From Endotrypanum monterogeii (taxonomy: Eukaryota; Euglenozoa; Kinetoplastea; Trypanosomatida; Trypanosomatidae), in assembly GCA_000333855.2 (NCBI GenBank), contig CM007320.1, forward strand, positions 258,826 to 322,825: DNA of 64,000 bases. The letters are read 5' to 3'. How positions within the stretch are numbered: the stretch's first letter is position 1; every line of letters begins with the position of its first letter. Position numbers and translations under genes: made by a program. The notes beneath the pieces were generated by a model that did not search any database, was not told where the DNA came from, and worked only from the letters and a program-made list of their open reading frames with translations. Positions 49,068 to 60,302 of the stretch are shown here, in pieces.

Positions 49068-51722
49068 ATGTCGACTACGGACGTGAGCACAGGCGGCAAT
49101 GAAATGAGTGTGCATTTGGCACCTGGCATATACCGCACTGCGTATTCGGTTGTTCAAATGGGAAGCAACGTTGACACGACGCGTGCATCAACTGTGGCAC
49201 TTCCATCAGAGGGCGTTGCAGCGATTCTACCTGGGACCCGACACCGCTTCCATCAGCTTAGAGACCTCCGACGAGAGCTCAGTGGCCGACCTCTTCCAAA
49301 TACCCACTCTGAGGCGGTGTCAACAGCAGCAGACGCAACGGTGATGCACACTTCATGTGTCTCTCCTTTACTCACAACGGCGTCTACCTCGCCGCAAGGG
49401 GCGTCTTCTCCGAACTCTTTGCCTACTGCAGTGTCATTTGGTTTGCCACTCGACCGACTCGCAGCTGATGATCCTGTCACACGTTACATTTTACGCACCG
49501 CCGCCGCGGAGCGGGCTTTACGCGTGCAACAGGTAGAAAACGATGATCTGAAGCGAGGTCTAATAGTGCAGCGAAGGGAGACCGCAGGAATGCAAGCCCT
49601 GATTGACCGTCTTTCCAGCGAGCTTAGTGCTACTGGGCAAACAGTCCTGCGGCAGACGGCCACCATGAAGTCTTTGGCTGCTGAAATGGAGCGTCTGGAT
49701 GCGTATCACCTGATCAAAGAGAAGCGGAACAGTCGAGCAGAGGCTGGAGCCTCAGGAACTGCAAGCGCGTCTTTGGCACAACCGGAGTGGAGGAACAAGC
49801 AACCTTTGCAACTCAGACAGCAGGTGGAGAGGCTAGTTAGGGAGAATGCTGAGTTAAAGAGGCAGCTAAGTCATTTTTCGTCGCACCATTTTGGCAAGCG
49901 GAGTGGGGTGCCTGAGATTGAGACCATCGACAGAGAGGAGGATGAGGTCGAGGGGGAAATGGGGTGTGACCGGCGGTTGCGATTGGCGTGCACCGAGTTG
50001 CAGAGGCTGGTACGTGCTCTCGCCACCACAGGCCTTGGTAACCGGTTGCCTCGCTTGTGCGCTAACGGCGATAGCGATCGTGCTTACGAGTTGGAGTTAA
50101 GTGGCGTGAAGTGTCTGATGACACTTGGTGCTCAAAACGACCTCAAGGATTCGTCCTTTGTATCGAATAAAGTGGGTTGTGTCGTCTGTGTATTTGGTCC
50201 ACACAACATGAGCGACGTTCTTTTGTGCGTTGACGCAGGTGCGAGTGCGTTGGCGCGGCACACTTACAGGCGTTCGAGGTCACCTCCACAACTCCCTCAG
50301 AGTTGCACTTTATACGCTATGCCTGACACCTGCGGCCTATTGAGGATCTGCCTACACGAAGGCATGGCTAGGCTTGATGCCGAAGCGAGTGAATCATACA
50401 GCGCAGACATATCTGCGCCTGTTGCTACAACAACTGTCGCTGTATCCACGTTGCTCGCCACTGCGCTCGCCGATCGGCAAGGGTTGGAGGCGGTTTCTGC
50501 TACCTCGATCGTACACACTGTTCATCTCACCACGAACAGCGGTGCGCCGGTCGCCACTGTCACTTTTCGGGTACGGGTGACGGAGGTACATCCCCGACGA
50601 TATCGGGCTTACGGGGACATGTACGGCGTCACGGGTTCTGCCGATCGACAGCGCCACTCGCCGTTTCGCCCACGAATGGAGGCCGCACCCTCTTGTTTCA
50701 AATACCAGAAGGGAAGCGCTTCGCCGCCCCGTAGTGCTTCCGCTGGTTCAACAGATGAGAAGAGGACTACAAAGTACCCTTATAGTAGTTCGAGTCGTGG
50801 TCGCATGCTCTCTCCCTCCCGCGACGACGACGCCACCACCCCTATCGATCAGCAGCACCTTTCTTTCCACTTTTCAGGCGTTTCTCAGAGTGCTTTTTCC
50901 GCCCAGACTGGCATAGCTATGTGCCGCCGCTCCGCGGTCGCACCCGACTGTGTTCCAAGGCCAGAGAGAGGGCAGGTAAATCTGCTTCCTGCACTTTCGG
51001 CTGCCACGGAGAACTGCAAGCAGTCGCTGACAAACTCCGCTGAGATTGTTCACTCCGTCGGGAACACTAAGGCGCCAGGAGCACTGCTGGAGGAATGCGA
51101 TCCGCAAAAAAAAAGTGACGCCATACCAGTGGCACGTGACGAGATCACACGAAAACCTCTGTGTGGTACATCCGTTCCCTCGCCGCCACGCGTCCTAGTA
51201 CCGTCTCCTCCTGCCACTACGACGGTTCCTCACATCGACTCCCCTGCGTCAAACTTTTCCACGTCGCTGACACCGCCTGTTGTTGTAGTACCCGCTCCGT
51301 CAAGGCCGCCGACACCAGCTACAGCACCTTCTCCGTCACCCGCATCTGCGATACAAATCTACATTAAGGAGGTGCGCGACTTGCGTGAAGGCTCCGCAGA
51401 CAGGGAGGTGGAGGATATGCTAGAGAACTCTTCTCTGAGCGTGGTGGTTCTCATAGACGAGAAGTCTGTGTTCACCGCGCCGAGGCGATGGAACCCTTCG
51501 CACACCGTCTGGAGTGCTGCAGAGGGTACATTGACGACTGCCCTCTCCACTGGGCAGAAAGTGTGCTTCGAAGTCCGTAGTGACGATATAGTTCGGTGCC
51601 AAGCTTCTCTGTCCGCTTCTGAGATCCTCGAGGCGAGGGGCGAGAGGGAGGTGCCTTTGGTGTCTGCCCGCTGCGGTAGCCCTTGCGGGTCACTCACATT
51701 GATCTTCGAGGCGCCTGCTTAG
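49068..51722 (+). CDS. Hypothetical coiled-coil protein with C-terminal C2-like region
   Basis: An 884-residue protein. The frame opens at 48954, but the first ATG is 49068, just downstream of a pyrimidine tract. Residues 1-140 are Ser/Thr-rich. Coiled coils occur at about 145-225 (RALRVQQVENDDLKRGL, then QALIDRLSSELSATG) and 251-272 (RQQVERLVRENAELKRQL). A middle block at about 330-530 contains short beta-like stretches (CVVCVFGPHNMSDVLLCVD) and may be globular. A long Ser/Pro linker follows. The last 125 residues (about 760-884) begin IQIYIKEVRDLREG and include NPSHTVWSAAEG, FEVRSDDIVRCQASL and SLTLIFEAP, a beta-strand pattern and order like a C2 domain. Calcium-binding aspartates are not obvious. 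A flagellar or cytoskeletal role is only a guess. Confidence 0.8.
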   Translation: MSTTDVSTGGNEMSVHLAPGIYRTAYSVVQMGSNVDTTRASTVALPSEGVAAILPGTRHRFHQLRDLRRELSGRPLPNTHSEAVSTAADATVMHTSCVSPLLTTASTSPQGASSPNSLPTAVSFGLPLDRLAADDPVTRYILRTAAAERALRVQQVENDDLKRGLIVQRRETAGMQALIDRLSSELSATGQTVLRQTATMKSLAAEMERLDAYHLIKEKRNSRAEAGASGTASASLAQPEWRNKQPLQLRQQVERLVRENAELKRQLSHFSSHHFGKRSGVPEIETIDREEDEVEGEMGCDRRLRLACTELQRLVRALATTGLGNRLPRLCANGDSDRAYELELSGVKCLMTLGAQNDLKDSSFVSNKVGCVVCVFGPHNMSDVLLCVDAGASALARHTYRRSRSPPQLPQSCTLYAMPDTCGLLRICLHEGMARLDAEASESYSADISAPVATTTVAVSTLLATALADRQGLEAVSATSIVHTVHLTTNSGAPVATVTFRVRVTEVHPRRYRAYGDMYGVTGSADRQRHSPFRPRMEAAPSCFKYQKGSASPPRSASAGSTDEKRTTKYPYSSSSRGRMLSPSRDDDATTPIDQQHLSFHFSGVSQSAFSAQTGIAMCRRSAVAPDCVPRPERGQVNLLPALSAATENCKQSLTNSAEIVHSVGNTKAPGALLEECDPQKKSDAIPVARDEITRKPLCGTSVPSPPRVLVPSPPATTTVPHIDSPASNFSTSLTPPVVVVPAPSRPPTPATAPSPSPASAIQIYIKEVRDLREGSADREVEDMLENSSLSVVVLIDEKSVFTAPRRWNPSHTVWSAAEGTLTTALSTGQKVCFEVRSDDIVRCQASLSASEILEARGEREVPLVSARCGSPCGSLTLIFEAPA

Positions 51723-54163
51723 ATCCATGATATGCGGTGCGTTAAAGCCGTTGCTCGAGTCACGCACCTGATGGAACAACGGTTGCGGCATAACCATCAA
51801 AACGCACTAAAAAAAAAAATGGTGCGTGGGGGGATGGTGCCTGTCAACGGACTTGGGCAGAGGTCGTTCCTGGCGTGTTCTTTGCTCCCCCCCTTCCCCT
51901 CCTATCGGTGCCGACTGCCGTCACCCGCGATTTTCCGTCCCAATCCACCCCTCGGACTGAGTCTCGTCGGTGGTGCGCGCACGTTTTCCACGCTGAAACG
52001 GTAAATGAAATTCTCATTATAGTTTTTTTTTTTTTGCTATAGATATGCTAACGTTCTCTCTCCTATAGAAGTTCCTCGCCACAGGGACAGTACATCGAAG
52101 GAAACTAGAAAATCGCCAGGGGATGCACACGGCGAGCAGATAGAAAACAAAAAGAAAAAACAACAACGCCACATTGCAGATCTTGTCATCTTACAGAATT
52201 GATGTATAGCTGTGTGTCTTTGAACTTCTACTGAGATCCTTATTCCCGAAAATGCTCATTGGCACAAGGAAAACACTTCCAGTGTTGAGCCGTAACAGGC
52301 GATAAGAGTATGCCGGGGCATAACGTTACACATCACATGGCTGGGGGGTTTTCCAGCGATGTGCTCCGCCCATTTCACCGAGGTACCATCCTTCGGGAGC
52401 GTTTTGGAGCGCATAGCATATGTCTACTTACATTTTCTCTCCGTTTGATCATCACTATCTTTTTTTCTAATTCTGCTCTGCTGCACCACAGTTTAAGAGC
52501 GCAGGAGAGCGAGTGCGTGAAGGAGAGAGGGGGATTCCTACTGTAGAACCCGAGACCTTGCTGCTCGCACCGCGAGTCACCTGTCCTGCTATATATATAT
52601 TATAAAAAAAAAAAGAACAGAGCCGTTCTCTCATTACCTTTTTTATTTATTTCTCTTCTTTGTGGTCCATCAGGGAAAAAGTCAACTTGCTCACTTCTTC
52701 TGAGCAGTGTTTCACTCGCACGATTCGGCACACCCGCACGCCCTTTTTTTCTTTTCCTATAATCGTGTCATTCTTCACAGGCGCAACGCCCCCCCCCTCC
52801 CCCCTTGGCGCAGCTCTTCCGAACCGTGTATAGGCGTGTGTAGTAGCGGGGTTTCTGAGAAGACAGCGAAAGAGGGAAAAAGAAAAGACCACTGGGTAGC
52901 TGCGCCGGGAGCACCCCAGTTTTCCGATCGTTTCTACGAAGTCGGGGAGGGGGGGGGGGCGCGAGGGAGAGGCAAGAGGTCGTCGTGGGACTTAAGAAAA
53001 GTCTGTCTGGCGACAAAGGGTGTGCTTTCTGGTTGCACTGTTCGTCGGTGCTCATCGTCGACTTGTTCACATTATTCACTTATTATTATTCTATCTTCTT
53101 CCCCTGCGTGTGCGCTCGTGTGGGACGTTGGGTATAAGGCACTAGAGAGGAGTGAAGGGTATTCCTCCGTCGCCTTGAATTTTTTTTTGTACGCAGCTTT
53201 TTCCGGTGGCACGCGCTCCACTAGCTCCTTATTTATTTCCTTGAGTTGACGAGCCTTGCTGGTATCCCTGTCACCTTGTACGACGAAACTAAGCTCTTGT
53301 TTTGTTTTCGATTAAGGCGCATCTGACATTTTCTCTTTTTTTAGCGGTTCTCATTTTTTAAAGTCGTGGTTTTCTTTTTCGATTTCCTCTTTGATTCTTC
53401 TCTCTGCTTGCATTTATTTTTCGAACCTTTCTAGCTATTAGTTTCCCCCCTTAAATTCCGGTGGTTGTGGCAGTACAACTCAGTTTTTTTTTTCTTTCTC
53501 TTGACTGTCATCGTTGCGTGTTGTCAGGGGCTGCAACGCTTTCGTATAAAGTGCACGCATAGCTGCGGACATGAATTGCGGGCATCAGACGGAAACGAAT
53601 TACGCGAAGACGGTGCATTGGTCAGGTGCCACTACCCTTTCACCCCTTCATCTTCGAAGATACACAGGCACCGGCATATATACACGCAACGCACCGCAAA
53701 GTCAGAAAAGCAAAAAAGGCTATCGCAACTAACACTTACGTCAGCTAGGATTCACCGTGTCGTCTTCTCAAGTACGTGTTGGTGAATAGATTAATACAAA
53801 CACACACACACGAATATATATATATATATATATATTACTCGGTGCTCTTCGAATCCAGAAAAACAATATTTTCATATCCTTCGACAGGAACATAGAAAAA
53901 GACAATTGTTTTTTTGCTCACATTTCTGCGAATTCGCCTCTTTTCCCTGCTTGCGTACGTGCGACGTTGGTCCGGATCAGGAGAGCTGGCATTGTCGAAG
54001 CGCCACCACACGCGTAGAGCGACAGAAACAACAACAACAAAAAAAAAAAGCGCTGGAACTTGAGAGTTCCGTACAGTGCGTCCCCCCTCCCCCCCTCCCC
54101 CTCATTTGAGATTTTACCCTTTGTAATTTTGGCCCTCAGGCTAACTCGAATTTTTTTTTACTC
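51723..54163. other. Intergenic region, no gene seen
   Basis: The region contains A and T runs (51809-51820, 52022-52035), TA at about 52590-52602, C runs at 52787-52804, a G run at 52947-52958, and (TA)n at 53814-53835. A frame without ATG at about 52707-53249 is not supported. A C-rich tract at 54081-54103 leads to AGs at 54109-54110 and 54138-54139, candidate acceptors for the kinase gene. Confidence 0.7.
53814..53835. repeat. (TA)n microsatellite
   Basis: About 11 TA units after a short CA run. Confidence 0.85.
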
Positions 54164-55742
54164 ATGTCGCGGTTGAAGATTAATCTTGATGTCATTGAGC
54201 GCGAGAGGACTAGCGCGACCGAGGGTTTTTGCCCCGACGGGGTTCGTGTCGGCTCGCTTCTTGTGTCGTCTGAAGGTGTACGGGATAGCCAGGGCAACTC
54301 GTATGTGCTTTCGCTCAGCGATCTTGATGTTGTTCCAGACACTGAGGGTGGCTTCCTCGGCAAAGGCAGTAGCGGCTCAGTTCGCCGTGCGATCCACCGG
54401 CATAGTAACACGATGGTAGCACTGAAAGAAATTAAAGTTACGGGGCAGGCTCACATTAACGAGATTCGTCGAGAGTTGGAGGCGCTGTACGCAAGGAGTT
54501 TTCGCGACTCCGTACCTTGTCCGATTTCACGGTGCGTTTGCGCACGAGGGATCGGTGTTCATCGCAATGGAAGCAATGGACGGCTCCCTACACGAGCTTC
54601 ACAAACCTGTTCCTGCATCGGTTCTAGCTTCTATCACGCGACTCATGCTGAGAGGACTGACGTACCTCCATCGCACTCGCCATCTTATTCACCGCGATTT
54701 AAAGCCGGGAAACGTCCTTTTCAGCAGACGAACTGGCCACATCAAAATATCTGATTTTGGGGTTAGCTCTAATCTCGAGTCCACCAAAGCAGACGCCAAC
54801 AGCTTTGTGGGGACTGTCACTTACATGAGTCCCGAGCGATTGCGCGGCGAACACTATTCGTACGGAGCTGACATTTGGTCTCTGGGGCTGGTCGTCGCTG
54901 AGTTGGCACTGGGTACCTGCCCGTATGCAGGCTTGCGTGATGGCAGCATTGAGGCACGCTTCTGGGCACTCTTGCAGCATCTCAACAGTGACGGTGCAGC
55001 GCTCGAGTTGCCGCACGAGATGGACGTTGACTTGGCTGATTTCATTTGCGCGTGTGTTTCAAAGTCCCCCGAAAAGCGGCCAACATGTACCGAGTTGCTA
55101 CGCCACAAGTTTATTACCAAATATGCAGCTGCTGCACCCGAGTCGGAGTGGAAGCTGCGCTCGACCGGCAATCCTACGGGAGATAAAAACGAAGTCTTCT
55201 TGCCACCCCTCAACAGTTCCTTCTCTGCTCCAGAGGCCGCTGCATCCAATGATTTCGAAGGTGTCATTCGCAAGACGACAATGACCTCCTCACCAGCATT
55301 TTTTTCAACAGCCTTGCCCTCTCTCGACGAGTATCACCACGGGGAGACAGAGGTGGATACCGCAGACCGGGAGGTCATTGCGCGATGGATTCACAATGTG
55401 GTGGCGCTGGACGCTTTTCACGATGCGAGGGGGCTCTTCCCCGAGCCATCGCCGCGGCAGCACAAAGCTGCCGGTCCCGACTTGCCATCCACGAGTTCAG
55501 GCGAAGGGGGAGCACTAGCGGTCCTCTCTGCACTCACCCCGGGCGGCGCTTTGATTGTATCACATAAAGAACACCTGGGCAAGAAGGGCAAAGATCCGGA
55601 GCGGAGTGACAGCTACAGCGCTTCCTCGACACGTGACTGCACAGGAGGCGGAGTTCATCACGCACGCGAACAGCAGCTGGGGACCACAACAGCGGAGCCT
55701 TCGGTCAACCTAGATGAAGAACTCAACAAGCTGCTTCTCTAA
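54164..55742 (+). pseudogene. MAP kinase kinase-like (STE7) protein kinase, one frameshift
   Basis: Two overlapping frames together make one kinase. The first begins at ATG 54164 and holds the glycine loop GKGSSGSV (residues 66-73) and the ATP-binding Lys88 in MVALKEI. It leaves homology between about 54490 and 54512. The second frame resumes at once (PYLVRFHGAF, VFIAMEAMDGSLHEL) and carries HRDLKPGN (from 54690), DFG (54753-54761), the MKK-like activation segment NSFVGTVTYMSPERL, and the later kinase helices, followed by a roughly 190-residue Ser/Gly-rich tail ending at 55742. The shift equals one extra base; a TTTT run at 54499-54502 is the simplest site. All catalytic residues are present and no other stop is seen, so a sequencing or assembly error is as likely as a real pseudogene. 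MAPKKs phosphorylate MAP kinases; in Leishmania they are known to control flagellum length and stage differentiation. Confidence 0.85.
54567..55742 (+). CDS. C-terminal part of the MAP kinase kinase-like gene as a stand-alone frame
   Basis: If the frameshift is taken at face value, the longest ATG-started product is this 391-residue frame, beginning MEAMDGSLHEL. It has the catalytic loop, DFG and SPE motifs but lacks the glycine loop and ATP-binding lysine, so it could not be an active kinase alone. The same frame is open and homologous upstream to about 54504 without an ATG, which argues that it is part of the longer gene. Confidence 0.5.
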   Translation: MEAMDGSLHELHKPVPASVLASITRLMLRGLTYLHRTRHLIHRDLKPGNVLFSRRTGHIKISDFGVSSNLESTKADANSFVGTVTYMSPERLRGEHYSYGADIWSLGLVVAELALGTCPYAGLRDGSIEARFWALLQHLNSDGAALELPHEMDVDLADFICACVSKSPEKRPTCTELLRHKFITKYAAAAPESEWKLRSTGNPTGDKNEVFLPPLNSSFSAPEAAASNDFEGVIRKTTMTSSPAFFSTALPSLDEYHHGETEVDTADREVIARWIHNVVALDAFHDARGLFPEPSPRQHKAAGPDLPSTSSGEGGALAVLSALTPGGALIVSHKEHLGKKGKDPERSDSYSASSTRDCTGGGVHHAREQQLGTTTAEPSVNLDEELNKLLL

Positions 55743-57849
55743 TGAGCATGGAAATTGTCGTACCTTTGACATCGACATATTTTTTTTTCCAGTACTCCCT
55801 CTCCCCTTTGTCTTTTACAAAATCTAAAAAAAAAGCATCGAGCGAGTCATACCGATATATGCAGGTTCTCGAGCACAAAGATAATGATGTCGGCAGCGGC
55901 GCGGGCGGGCGGGAGGGGGTTATACCTGCAAAGGCCAGAGGAAACAATGTTTTTTTTCCTCGAAATTCGAAGATTACAAAATGTCTGTTTTCATATCCTC
56001 GCAGCCGAAAACTAGCACAAGCACACACACCAGCGAGGATTTCTTAGTCACCAGAGGCGCAATCACCACTACCATTTTTTTTTGTTTCACTCTGCTGTTG
56101 CTCAGTTGATATACAGTGGCACTTACATTGTCTACAGCGCCACACTTCGGTTTTCTCCGCCTAAGTTACACTTCTCAGTTAGGGGTTATCGAGGGATTGA
56201 GCGAGAGGTAGAAAACAGGGAGGGAGGTGCTTGAGTTTTACCGAGGTCTCACTCATCATGTGGGTGCTAGAAATATTTTTTTCTGTTAGTCCGGCTGACT
56301 AGTTTCTGTTTGTTTCTGGTACCTAATTTCCCTTAGACTGACAGTCGTGGAGGGGTGGCGCGTGGCTCATAGGGGGAAAAGAGGGGTGTTGATTGTGTGT
56401 TGTGTTCTGTTGCTCACTATGTTGCAATGAGGTCACGGTATCATGCTTTGATCTGCATCTGATCTTCTGGCTGGCCGTCAAAAAAAAAAAATCAATAACA
56501 CAAAACAGCAACAATGAAAGGATCTTCACCGTTGATGTGTGGGCGTGTGTGTGTGGGGTGGGGGGGGCATCGGAAATGACGGGAGGAGGGAGAAATGATA
56601 CATCGGGACCACTCGAAACTCACAGCACACCATATATATGCTTTGCTACTCACCCATCTACTCGGTGCGAGAAGACATGAAGATACACACGTGCTCTTCA
56701 ATTTGTTTAGTTACCCTTTGCCCCCTTCTCTCGCTAGCGGAGTCTATGTAGCTGTTTACGGCCCTCGCTTGTGCTTGTGTGTACATCACCATTTCGGAGA
56801 AAATATAGACACACAATATCGTGATTGGTTCAAGCTTGTGGTGTAACAGCGAGTTGTACTTTTTTTTTTTTTGTTCACCATTTGAGGGAAAGCAGAGGGA
56901 AGGCCGGCGACGTTCCCATCAAGATGGTTCTTGTATTCTCGTCTCATTTTTGTTTACGAATTGTGTCATTTTCTGCGCTGTCATCGTTGTACGCACAAAC
57001 ACCCACACATACACTTTCCCTCTACGCGCGCATATTTCGCCATGTCCTTTTTCGATTTTCCCTTTTCTTTACCCTTTTTCGCTACGCTTCAAATGCCGTT
57101 TTTTTTTGTTTTTCAAAGACGGGACTGACCACCCTCTTTCCTCGTTCCCTTTCCCAGCAACAAGCACATGGAAGAATTTTCTGAACAGAAAAAAAAAAAA
57201 AGAGGCTCAATGTGTGAGAGAAGGCCCCCCCCCCCCCCGCCTGCGGCAGATGATACATCTTCCACACTTCAGTTTCCACTCTTGTTTCTTTGTTCTCTTT
57301 GCGCACTTCTCACACTACTTTTATCACTTTCATGTTTTTGTTTGTTTGACTTGGTGTGACTGTTTTTATACCTTTTTGAGTGCAGCTTTCGTTTGTCCAG
57401 TAGCTATTCTGCCAAATTACGATGGAGGAGAGAGCGTTGTATGCAGTGGGGGAGAGTGGTGTTGCTGTGGCTCTCGTGTGTGCGTTTGTATTTTTTTTTT
57501 CTCCCGTTGATTTTTCTCCCTTCACTTTTTTACATAACCTCGATACTTCGCGTGTACGCCGGCAAACCGTAGCCCTACCTATTTTTTTTTCCCGGCTTCT
57601 TTTTTTTAAAATATATCTTTCAATAATGGCTTTTGTTCTCCTTCAGCGCGTAGGTAGCATCCGCAATCTTTCTCATTATCCTACTTGCTCTCTTGCACAC
57701 GCGATGGCTCCCTCCTTTGTGTAGCTGTTGCTGTTGTTTCAGGTAAATATATTTCGCCCACTGCATCTCATGTAAAGTTTTCTGCACTCCGTTTTCCTGA
57801 AGTTTTACTTTCATTATATCTGTTTAACGGTATTAAAAACTGTTTCGAG

Positions 57850-57854
<5 letters not shown>

Positions 57855-57884
<30 letters not shown>
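57855..57884. repeat. (TA)n microsatellite
   Basis: About 15 TA units. Confidence 0.9.
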
Positions 57885-57886
<2 letters not shown>

Positions 57887-58772
57887 CTCCCAACTCGTAG
57901 GCGTGTGCATGGGTATGTGTCTTCGTGTGTGTTGTGGGGGGGGGGATGGGGGCGGTGGTGATGTAAAAAAAAAAGGAAGCAATTTCGGAGAGGGGAGAGT
58001 AGTAGCCGTTTCTTCTTCGTATTGGGCACCTCGAAGTCTGGTGCACACGACCAAGGGAGAAACGTGGCCGTGTCTCGCTATATTGCGGTTTTTCACCCGC
58101 CCCTTGTGTTTCTCCTCTCCATCGTAAGCACTTTGCAGTGCAAATCATTTACCAACTGTTGTCGCCGTTTTTAGACCTTTCATGTTTCTTCACTTCCCCC
58201 TTCCCTCTGATTGGTTCCGGTGCGTATACCTGTTGGGTTCGTTCTATCTCACCTGGGCGCTTCCCCCTCCTCTTTAAATTTTTTTTTTAGGGGTTTCAAA
58301 TGTGTGTCTCGGTAAGTGAATGGCTGCTGAGCTTGATCGATGTAAGCGTTTTGTTTTTGTTACGTAGTCCTATTCGGACTGAGAAAGTGGTTCGATATCA
58401 GGCTCATTTTTGTTGCTTCTTCTTTTTTTTTTTTCTTCACACAATGTTATTTCTTATCCTTACATGCGACGCTGCACGTGTGGCCCCCCTCCCCCTTTTT
58501 TTTTCCCCGTGTGGTTTCTCTGTACGTGCGGTTATTTCGGTAGGGATTAGCAGCACTCGAATCCCTTTCATCATCTCGATCTTTCTTGTTTTCTGGCACA
58601 TGTCACATGTTTCCAACAGAGCGAAGATGATTCCTCGTTTTTTTTTTTTCCTTATTCTGCTGTATGTGCTATGCTGTAGTAGCCAGTTCATTCTGAATAC
58701 ACACAGCTGCATCGCTCTTCGCTTTTTCAGGCCCAGACACCAACGATGTTCTGTGCGACCTCTTCATTCTGC

Positions 58773-59364
58773 CATATAAAAGCACGAGCCAAAGCACACT
58801 CTGCAGTGACCTGCCCCTTGTGCGCATCGCGCACAAAAAAAAAAAACAGGGGCACCGCCTCCAGCGACATCCAGTGACCTGTGCCACGCGCTACCAGCTG
58901 GTGGATCCCCCCTCTGCCGTCCCCCGTTCCCCAGAGTCTCTGGGGTCAAGTTTTTCATCATCCCGCGGCGACGACAAGGTGATGTTTCTTCGCGTCACCT
59001 GGACATTGTTCCCATAAGGTCGATGGAGAAGGCATGTCCGCGGCCACGAGCAACTCCGGTATAGCGCCACTCAGGGCCTGTGCGCTTACACGGAGGCGAG
59101 GGAGGGGGTGCGTTACGCCGCTGTAGCATTTTTTGGTCAGAGGCCCCTAACCACCACCACCACCGCCTGTGCGCGTGTTAGAAACGCTGCATTGTGGCTG
59201 TACGAGGGTGAGGGAGGGAATCGTCTGATTTTTCCACATTCCGCGTACTCGAGTCCGACACACCGCGCTGAGGCTCACTCACCGCCATCGGAAACGCACA
59301 GAGGGTCACCTCCCTTCCCCCCTTCCTCCCTCCCTCCCGCATAAAAGGGGAAAAAAAGGAAGCG
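58773..59364 (+). mobile_element. Dispersed repeat copy B, candidate SIDER-like retroposon
   Basis: About 592 nt, the reverse-complement partner of 47177-47777 at roughly 98-99% identity by eye. In this orientation it starts CATATAAAAGCACGAG and ends in AAAAGGGGAAAAAAAGGAAGCG; sequences beyond both ends differ from those at copy A. It contains an internal A run (58834-58847) and two CAGTGACCTG boxes (58804 and 58871). No target-site duplication was found. No protein is encoded. The SIDER assignment rests on size, position and A-rich end only. Confidence 0.7.
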
Positions 59365-60260
59365 AAACCTTGAGTCGGTGGGTATTGCTGTTGCCAGTAA
59401 AGATCTGCTTCTTTCTCGTCTTCCGAGGCGATGCGATCTTGTTTTGTACTATATGCAACGTTGCAGGTGTTTAGCTGCAGGCTTTTTCCGGCGGTCTCAC
59501 GATTCACGTTAGGTTCGTGCAAGGGCCTTGCGTCCAGATGGAGACACAAAGACGAGCATTCAGCGGAGTTTTTTTTTTAATATCCGGTTACGCTAGCTTC
59601 TCATATGGAAAGGTCCTTTGTACGTATGGATCGCAAGCGAAGATGAGCGTGTGCTCCACTGTTGTCGCCCTTCGCCGTGATTTTCTCCTCCGCGTTCTCC
59701 TGCATTTTTGCTCACCCTCTTTTGCAATTTTTTTTTTTTCGCATACCCTGTTGCAACAGAGGGCTGTTTTGGAAGCTGGAGGAGAAGCATAGAGGGAGAG
59801 CCATCGGAGACAGATGGTCACAAATAATCACACTCAATATTTTGCGGTGACCGCCGTCTTGCTCGTATTTGCTTTTACCCTGTTGAGTTATTTTCCGTGC
59901 TCCAATCTGAAAGAATTCACTGTATCAGGCTTTTCTAGGACAGGGAAGATCCAGCGCCTTCAATGCAGCGCAGCACCGAGGGCGGAACGTTATCCGTTTT
60001 ACCGTTTTTTTTTCTACTCTCAGGCTATGGCGATTCCGCCTTTCCCCCCGACCCAGCCCCATTCCTTTGTGTTCTCTCAAATCTTTATTTTCTCAAGCGA
60101 CTCCTGAATTTTCTTGTATACATGATCATCTTTGACCCCTACCTTCTTTGCTACCCTGATCCCCCCCCTCCCCCAACACACACACATACATACACACACA
60201 CGATTCGGCAGCGGGAGCATCTCGTTTCAGGGGATTTGCCCTGAGATCTCGAAGCCGCGC

Positions 60261-60297
60261 TTCCTCCGTCCTCTTCTCCTCCTCCTCCTGCTCACAG
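60261..60297 (+). promoter_or_regulatory. Putative trans-splice acceptor for the DEAH helicase gene
   Basis: A textbook pyrimidine tract of CTC/CTT units is followed by CTCACAG with AG at 60296-60297, five nucleotides before the ATG at 60303. The frame is open upstream to about 60132 but would require reading through this tract. Confidence 0.5.
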
Positions 60298-60302
60298 CAC
60301 GC

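Larger units (their letters stand above)
55743..60302. other. Long gene-free region (4.6 kb) with T tracts and one inverted-repeat copy
   Basis: No gene is supported. The region contains T/A runs (55777-55790, 56480-56490, 56861-56873, 57188-57200), G and C runs (56558-56567, 57227-57238, 57938-57946), (TA)n at 57855-57884, a pyrimidine-rich zone at 56990-57620, and the repeat element at 58773-59364. A C/T tract directly precedes the helicase gene. Confidence 0.7.

Noticed and set aside
52707..53249. 180-codon frame before the kinase gene
   Set aside because: No ATG start; composition is driven by C and G runs. No domain recognised.
56821..57510. 229-codon frame in the spacer after the kinase gene
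   Set aside because: It starts at GTG and consists largely of Phe/Ser/Cys from T-rich tracts.
58300..58430. Possible tRNA, suggested by GGTTCGATATC near 58387
   Set aside because: The T-loop-like string is not flanked by a matching stem, anticodon arm or acceptor stem.
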